A stretch of DNA of 64,000 nucleotides, from positions 1,736,001 to 1,800,000 of the forward strand of contig JAFFJZ010000046.1 of NCBI GenBank assembly GCA_018340375.1, read 5' to 3'. Origin of the DNA: Gonatopus flavifemur. Taxonomy: Eukaryota > Arthropoda > Insecta > Hymenoptera > Dryinidae. Below the pieces are notes generated by a model. That model ran no database searches. It had not been told where the DNA came from and saw nothing but the letters and a program-made list of their open reading frames with translations. Positions 57,886 through 64,000 of this stretch are shown here, one piece after another. Within the stretch, counting starts at the first letter, position 1. Each line of letters opens with the position of its first letter. The position numbers and the translations under genes were made by a program.

Positions 57886-59168
57886 CAGGGTGTCCCATTT
57901 CAATCTTTAAATGCAAATATCTCAGAAACATGCATCTTGAACCAAAAGTACTTCATACCGAAGTTGTTATACAAAGAGGGTGCCACAAAACTACGATATC
58001 AGTTTCATCATAGATGGCGTAATGGTCGATTATAGTGGGGTCAACATTTTTTTTTTCAAACAGGAACCCCCACTTTTGATTGCATATCTTGATTCTACGC
58101 AAAAAACTGAGTCACTTTTGCTCGAAACGTTTTTCTAAGTTCTCGAAGATGACGCCACAATCGATGGAAAATAGAGTCTATGAAACAATATGGGGATATC
58201 TTGAGGAATGCATCCAAGAGCCGAAATATCTCATTCGAATGTTGTTGTCAAGAGAGGGGACGACACAATGGCGATATCAGTTCCATATTAGATGGCGCTG
58301 TGGTCGATAAAAATAAGGTCAACTCCAATTTTTCAAATGGAAACTACTACTTTTTATCGCATATCATGGATCTACGCGGAAAAATGAGGAATTTTTGTTT
58401 GAAACATTCTTCATAAATTCTTGAAGATGGAAACCGTGGAGAATGAGGTTGATGGGAGAGTTCCACTGCATTATGTGTGAAGGAACGCTCAACTAACGAA
58501 TCAAAACAATAATAATTTCAGAGAAGAAATCGAACAGAGAACACAACAAATGTCATGTCCAGAACATTGTCAATGACATCAATTCAATGTTTTGGAAATG
58601 ACAGTAGAACTTTCTCATCAACCTCATTTCCCACCGTTCCCATCTTGAGGAATTTAGGAAAGATGTTTCAAACGAAAATTCCTCATTTTTTCGCGTAGAA
58701 TCATGATATGCGATAGAAAGTAGGGGTTTCCATTTGAAAAATTCAAGTTGACCTCATTTTTACCGACCACAGCAGCATCCCCTATGGAACTGATAGCGCC
58801 ATTGTGTCGTCTCCTCTATCAACAACCACATTCGAATGAGATATTTCGGCTCTTGGATGCATTCTACAAGATATCCGCATATTGTTCCATGGACTTCATT
58901 TTCATCGATTGTGGCGCCATCTTCAGAGATTTGGAGAAACGTTCCAAGCAGAAGTTACTCAGTTTTTTGCGTAGAATCAAGATATGCAATAAAAAGTGGG
59001 GATTCCGGTTCAAGGAAATGATGTTGACCCCATTTACATCGATCATCACGCCATCTATGATGGAACTGATATCATAGTTTTGTGGCCCCCTCTTTGTATA
59101 ACAACTTTGGTATGGAGTACTTTCGGGTTCAGATGCATATTTTTGAGATATTTGCATTTGAAGATCAA
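57886..59168. repeat. Large palindromic MITE fused into Mariner-4
   Basis: The arms are about 57886-58470 and 58600-59168, inverted relative to each other with roughly 85 percent identity by eye, around a spacer of about 130 bp. The right arm lacks its outermost 18 bp or so; instead the sequence passes directly into the Mariner-2 type inverted repeat (AAAATAACTGAAAAACG). Each arm contains two related modules ending in GAAGATG(A/G). Confidence 0.8.
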
Positions 59169-59384
59169 AATAACTGAAAAACGTGGAGTTTTGAAGGAAA
59201 ATGTTTCCAACAAAAGTTGTGAGATTCCGAGGGGAGCATCTGATGGTGACCTTGACTTTGGCCTCGAATCTCAACTTCAAGGTCATTCAGAGGCCAACTT
59301 TCGTTTCCCAAATCAAATCCCCCATTTTTGACTGCAGATTCAGATTTGACGTTGAAAAATAAGAAACTTCTTATGTTCGGCACA

Positions 59385-60129
59385 CCGCATACTAAGATCT
59401 GGTAAATATCATCCTTACCACATTACATTGGTGCGAGCATTCGGTGAAGATGATCTTAGACGTAGGGTTGAATTCGGTCAATGGGCCTCGGAGCAACCGC
59501 CTGGTTTTTTAAATTACGTGATGTTTAGTGATGAGCCAACATTTCGCAGTAACGGTGTTATGAACAGACATAATTGTCATTATTGGTGAATTGGAAATCC
59601 CAGATGGCATTGGCGAGTTGACAATCAACATCGCTGGACTCTGAATGTGTGATGTGGGATTTCGAATGGTCAGATCATTGGTCCTTATTTCCTCCAACAT
59701 ACTGTTGGGAATAAGAATTATCTGCAATCGATTCGGGACAAATTACCAAGGATGTTGGAAGATGTTGATCTCTACACACGGAACAGGATGTGACTTCAAC
59801 ATGATGGGGCACCACCTCGTAACGTTGCGATTGTGAGAAATTTCTTAAACATATCTTACCCACACAGATGGATTGGTCGCGGTGGATACATTGCCCGGCA
59901 GGCTAGGTCTCCGGATCAGACCCCTTTGGATTTTCACTCATGGGATTTCATCGAAGATGTAGTTTATGAAAGACCACCAACGACCAGAGATGACATGAAA
60001 CGTCGAATACGAACTGTCTGCCGAACAATCCCACATCATGTGCTTTTGTCGTTAGAACCACATTTTCAGGGACAAATTAGGTCATGCCAACAGGTCAACG
60101 GTGCAAATATCGAACATTTGATACGGTGA
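59385..60129 (+). pseudogene. Mariner-4 transposase remnant
   Basis: The segment matches Mariner-2 transposase from about residue 99 to the end. It has in-frame TGA codons at about 59587, 59648 and 59791; the latter two replace tryptophans that Mariner-2 keeps. The N-terminal third is deleted. It is not functional. Confidence 0.88.
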
Positions 60130-60791
60130 ATTGTTAAACATATTGCAGAGCGTTTGTTGTGGGAAATTACACACCTCTACAGTCCAGACAGTCGGCCCTT
60201 CTCAGGTCCACATAGATGTGCGAGATCCGATCGCTCAACCTCCCCGTGGTGCACATTGGGTAACTGTGAAGGCGACGGTAATCCTCAGAAGTTGAAAGAA
60301 AACACCGGGGAGTTAAATGCCGTTTCACACAGAAAGCAATACGAGTGTTCCATAAAACTCAGTTTTTATTGATTAGAGCGCCATCTGTGCGGAATTCGGG
60401 AAAATGATTCAGACAGAAGTTTCTTATTTTTCAACGTCAAATCTGAATCTGCAGTCAAAAATAGGGGATTTGATTCGGGAAACGAAAGTTGGCCTCTGAA
60501 TGACCTTGAAGTTGAGATCCGAGGCCAAAGTCAAGGTCACCATCAGATGTCCCCCTCGGAATCTGACAACTTTTGTTCGAAACATTTTCCTCCGAAACTC
60601 CTCGTTTTTGAGTTATTCCGATATAAAAATTAAAATCGGACACCCTGTATATATATCGACAATATCATTCTGCCTACTCTGGCCTCCCACTCAGTTCTTT
60701 TAAACCCATCCATCATAACAAGGAAACCAAAGGGAATAGTATCCCGCCACCTCCACGTTGGCTATTCCTGGATTCGACAGAGAGCGATAAC

Positions 60792-60913
60792 GGGTGGGGG
60801 CCGAATCAACGGGAGGACAAATCAACGAAACCATTGGTTGAAGAGGGAGAGATGTATGATGTATGATGTCTTATTCTTTCCAACTAACGGTTACGTTGAT
60901 TCGGCCCCCATCC
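60792..60913. mobile_element. 122-bp MITE of the same family as 56796-57270
   Basis: The ends are GGGTGGGGGCCGAATCAACG and GGATGGGGGCCGAATCAACG, inverse to each other. The flanks GCGATAAC (60784-60791) and GCGAGAAC (60914-60921) are an 8-bp duplication with one mismatch. The terminal motif GCCGAATCAACG is shared with the larger copy. Confidence 0.88.
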
Positions 60914-60921
60914 GCGAGAAC

Positions 60922-62192
60922 CATGTGGAAATCGCATTTGGACGTTCCATTGGTGGTTGAACAGTCATACAGAGTTTGAAACGACAAATACAGAATCGGC
61001 ATTAGTATTGTCCTGATTCGCCATCAGCTTTCTCAAAAAAAACTTCGAGGAGCAAAACCCAGAGGTAATTTGTGTTTTTCCGCTCCATCGTCTGCCATAT
61101 TGGATCTACCATCTCGAATTTCAACTTATGAATATCGGATTCGTAATCAGGAGCCCCCAAAATCCCTGGACGGCCAGTTTTACACGAATTTCGCGAAGTT
61201 TCGCTTCACCGTCCGTCATGTTGGATTCGCCATTTTGGATTTGATATTCCAAATTTTAGATTTCATCATCAGCGCCGCTGAAAATCCCTCCAATTACACT
61301 GTAAAAAATTCTGTGTTAAATTTGCTGGTTCCAGAAGCGATAATTATCGGACCCAGTTTCAGAATAGCAATTTTACGTTTCGGAACCAAAAAATGCCAGA
61401 CGCTAGGAAAATTTTTGAACGCGCAGAGGAGAGGTTACGTTTTGCTATCAGGGTGGAAAATATGCCATACGGATGGTAATTTCACGATCTTCTAGTGATT
61501 TTTATGTAATGTGAGGTTAGGTTGCTGTTGAGAATTGGGAATTTCATTTATAAAAAGACCAAAAACCGTAAATTTGAAATAAAACGTACTTTTGAACAAT
61601 TATTCATACAACTTGTCTATATTTTGCATAAATTGAATGTCATACTTCTACAATTTGAAATATTAGCAGGATTTAGAAACAAATTGGTGAGACCGTCCTT
61701 GTGGTATGTTATTCCTCTAAGGAATACTCATGAAATGAGTAATTTCACAGTCAATAGTAATAATAGAAATTCAAAATAATTAAATATAAATCACATTCTT
61801 TGATTAATGAAAAGAAATTATTACACATATAACAATCTTGTAATAAATATATAAAAACAGAACGTTCAAATGTACTCTGTGATTATAATTTTTGAAGCTT
61901 TTTTTCATATTCTACTCTTTGAAAATGAATATTTATACATATATATATATAATATATAATACATATGTCACTATATATATTATATTACCGTACGTTGGAA
62001 AAATATGCTCCAAAATCGTAACCTCAGTCTTATGAAAAAATTTACCAGATAACCAGGAGTTATCAAGTGTTCTAAATAAAACGTCACAATATCGAACTTC
62101 ATTCACAGCCTTTAGGAGACACTTTCTGTGAAGAAAATATGTAGTACGAGTCTAACTTGTGTAGTAACAGCTTCACTTAGTTCAGCTCCAAG
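60922..62192. other. Intergenic stretch; degenerate copies of the 120-bp minisatellite
   Basis: At about 61085-61290 two diverged units related to the Transib minisatellite appear in opposite orientation (GCCATATTGGATCTACCATC and TTGGATTCGCCATTTTGGAT). The rest is AT-rich, with TATATA runs near 61937-61985, and shows no gene. Confidence 0.5.
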
Positions 62193-64000
62193 TCAATTAA
62201 TATTCTGAACGTCGTTCACTACCACTTTTGACAGCGCGTTTGAAAATGTATGTACTTTATTTACACATTTTTTATTTTTCGACCTACTGGCATCGTTCTG
62301 CGGATATATATAGAAAAATCTTCTTTGTAAAAACTCTAAAAAGCAACTACACTCGACGGGATATGTTTTGTTGAATATGAAATATAGAGCCATCAGCATC
62401 TGTATAGACTCTAAAAAACTAGTAGTTCTATCAACTTCTTCACAGTCCATACACAAGATGTATGTCTTCGGTTCAGAATCTGTAACATGGAAAGAAACGG
62501 ATGCATAAATTGCACTTTTCAACATTATCTATGGTTAAGGAATATTCCAGAATATTAGTTCCTGAATTTACAGACTAATCTCAATTTATCACAGAGATCT
62601 AGTAATCACTCTTACCAATAACTACGATGCACGGATATTGACATAGTACCTCCAAATTATCACATTCTCTGTCATCCTGTGAACAATGAATCACTAGAGA
62701 ATTGTAATGAAAAGTAATGAATAAATACGATGAATAAACTTACATTAACGTGTATAAAAACGGCAGTAGCTTCTTCTTTAAAATGCGCGAATATTACTTG
62801 AATCGCTTTCCATTGCCGATCTTCGTCGTTTACAAAGTTTCCGTTGATGAATCTCTTCAACACTCCATGTGCCAAAAGTTTTGGAATATCATTCACCATT
62901 CGAGTCTGAGCATCGTAAACCTTTCGTTCAGTCAATATTTCGAAGTGTCGAAGCAAGCAAGGTTTCCATAAAATGCAAGGCCACTCTTGTTTCATCAAAC
63001 TAGTTGTCACAGGAACACTTGGGTCATTAATAAATAAACGTTGTGAAGTGTATGATTGTTGTGCTGTCTCCATCAATGATTGAAGCGTATCCTCGTCTTC
63101 CAAGTTGTATAGCATGTAATCCAAGAGAATGTTCTTCTCTTCTAGCTGACTATCCACTGTTTCACCTTCTGGATATCGATCAGGTTGCCAATTCACACAT
63201 CCAGCAGTTTTGGAACTAAATTCTCGTTGTTTGTGAATGGGTAAATTCAACGATCGTGTCAGTGAGTTTTTTGAGTTTATACGATCACAATAATTATTGC
63301 GTCGCTGCAATTTACTCAATATACTGGCTATGCCGGAACCACGTCGCGAATTATCATCATTGCGATCTTCGAAAGTTTCTGGGTATTTCTCAACCATCTG
63401 TCTCGCAACATTTATGAACGCTGACGTAGGAATATGTTTGAGGTAAACCCTCATTTCATCGACTATTCTATTCACAACTGATGTGATAATTTTGAACGTT
63501 TTTTCTTTTTTTTCCAATCCTTCTCGCGTAATTGGGTCCAAATACTGTCAAGGAATTTTAAAACGGTCCAAAGATGAAGATTTTTTCATGACGGGTAGTG
63601 ACGGAGTAGGTTCAGATGATGAGCTCGAGGGTACATCGTTAAAACTGCTTGGAGATTCAAGTTTGCTTTCCATCGATACATCGTCTTGATTCTCTTGTTC
63701 CTTATTATTACCTTGATTTCCTTGTTCCTTATTATCTAGAGTAGATGCCACAGGATTGTCATCAACTGCAATTTCAAGTGAAGGGGGTTCGACAGCGCAG
63801 TTTTCTGTTGATTGAACTTGAACGGTATTTTTTTCCATCCATTTTTCGTTGGCTTGGAGCAGAATAAGCGTTTCTCTTTCATAGAATTGAAGTATTTCAT
63901 CTTCGTCTATTAAAGTTCCATCTTGTTCCAAAACTAACTGTGTCCCCATAATTTCTAATTTCTTGCTCGCTCTTTGTATTGCATGTTGTAATAACTCCGT
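62193..64000 (-). pseudogene. Multi-exon insect gene with a CIDE-N-like N-terminus, partial at the right edge, one premature stop
   Basis: Three exons can be set by splice sites: exon 64000 (cut by the edge) to 62744 with donor GTAAGT; exon 62676-62616 with acceptor TTGTTCACAG and donor GTAAGA; exon 62479-62193 with acceptor CATGTTACAG. Reading phase is kept across both introns. The N-terminal part (LVLEQDGTLIDEDEILQFY) looks like the CIDE-N/PB1-like fold found in a large family of uncharacterised insect proteins. A serine-rich linker and a helical region with GCVNWQPDRYPEGE follow. An in-frame TGA at 63548-63550, before QYLDPITREG, splits the first exon. The gene is either a pseudogene or a broken allele. 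No biochemical function is known to me for the family. Confidence 0.7.

Larger units (their letters stand above)
57886..60647 (+). mobile_element. Mariner-4, chimeric DD41D mariner with a palindromic left part
   Basis: CAGGGTGTCCCATTTCAATC at the left and an inverse CAGGGTGTCCGATTTTAATT at the right are flanked by TA. The right two thirds (59169-60647) match Mariner-2 with a deletion of about 800 bp near 59376. The left third is a large palindrome of a different subfamily. Confidence 0.85.
42571..60720 (+). mobile_element. Gypsy-3, degraded A-rich LTR retrotransposon hosting four other elements
   Basis: The 5' LTR end and a tRNA-Lys-type primer-binding site are at 42571-42658, gag at 48338-49454, protease and reverse transcriptase split by a Tc1 element, the integrase tail at 55676-56193, the polypurine tract at about 57399-57411 and the 3' LTR at 57412-60720. 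Inside it are Transib (43231-47530), Tc1 with Mariner-3 (49620-54375), a MITE (56796-57270) and Mariner-4 (57886-60647). The coding strand is rich in A and C and poor in T, unlike the two other gypsy elements here. Confidence 0.8.
57412..60720 (+). repeat. 3' LTR of Gypsy-3, split by Mariner-4
   Basis: It starts TGTAACATAAGTGTTACC and ends CATCATAACA. Without the insertion at 57886-60647 it is about 547 bp. Only its last 65-70 bp match the region before the primer-binding site at 42647. Confidence 0.7.

Overview
The window is insect nuclear DNA. It is AT-rich and intron-bearing, has no prokaryotic gene organisation, and is almost entirely transposable elements nested in one another. A hymenopteran-type genome is possible but cannot be shown from the sequence alone. 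The only host-like gene is a multi-exon gene running off the right edge (62193-64000, minus strand).

Left half (598-38233). One composite object fills it. A 9-bp direct repeat (598-606 and 38225-38233, one mismatch) brackets terminal inverted repeats that start at 607 and end at 38224. Both termini lead inward into a tandem satellite with a monomer of about 164 bp. The satellite runs forward in the left arm and reversed in the right arm, and the arms meet at a spacer of about 43 bp (12383-12425). This is Foldback (FB) architecture: a non-autonomous element of about 7.6 kb once its insertions are removed. Two LTR retrotransposons sit in its arms. Gypsy-1 (4102-9710, plus) has 288-bp LTRs and a 5-bp target duplication. 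Gypsy-2 (12839-37208, minus) is a large errantivirus-like element with LTRs of about 2.5 kb. Its LTR carries an ORF and an array of covarying hairpins. The element also has a long repeat-rich leader, a Gag with eight zinc knuckles, pol, two small accessory ORFs and an env gene resembling chuvirus-type glycoproteins. Gypsy-2 is itself interrupted by a DD41D mariner (18226-23633), which is interrupted by an RTE-like LINE (18346-21707).

Right half (38234-64000). An apparently intact DD41D mariner with very long inverted repeats (39778-42105) is followed by Gypsy-3 (about 42571-60720, plus strand, A-rich coding strand, heavily damaged). Into Gypsy-3 have inserted: a Transib transposon, the RAG1-related superfamily, with perfect 5-bp duplications (43231-47530); a Tc1-like element with DD38E spacing (49620-54375), itself carrying an intact DD41D mariner (50451-52482); a 475-bp MITE with an 8-bp target duplication (56796-57270); and a chimeric mariner/palindromic element in the 3' LTR (57886-60647). 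A second, 122-bp copy of the MITE family lies at 60792-60913.

The order of nesting gives a relative chronology: FB element, then Gypsy-1 and Gypsy-2, then mariner in Gypsy-2, then LINE in that mariner; and separately Gypsy-3, then Tc1, then mariner. Most elements carry nonsense codons or frameshifts. The two mariner transposases at 40536-41585 and 50907-51971 are uninterrupted. The least ordinary features are the satellite-armed Foldback with an 820-bp higher-order repeat, and the two independent hairpin arrays plus LTR-encoded ORF of Gypsy-2.
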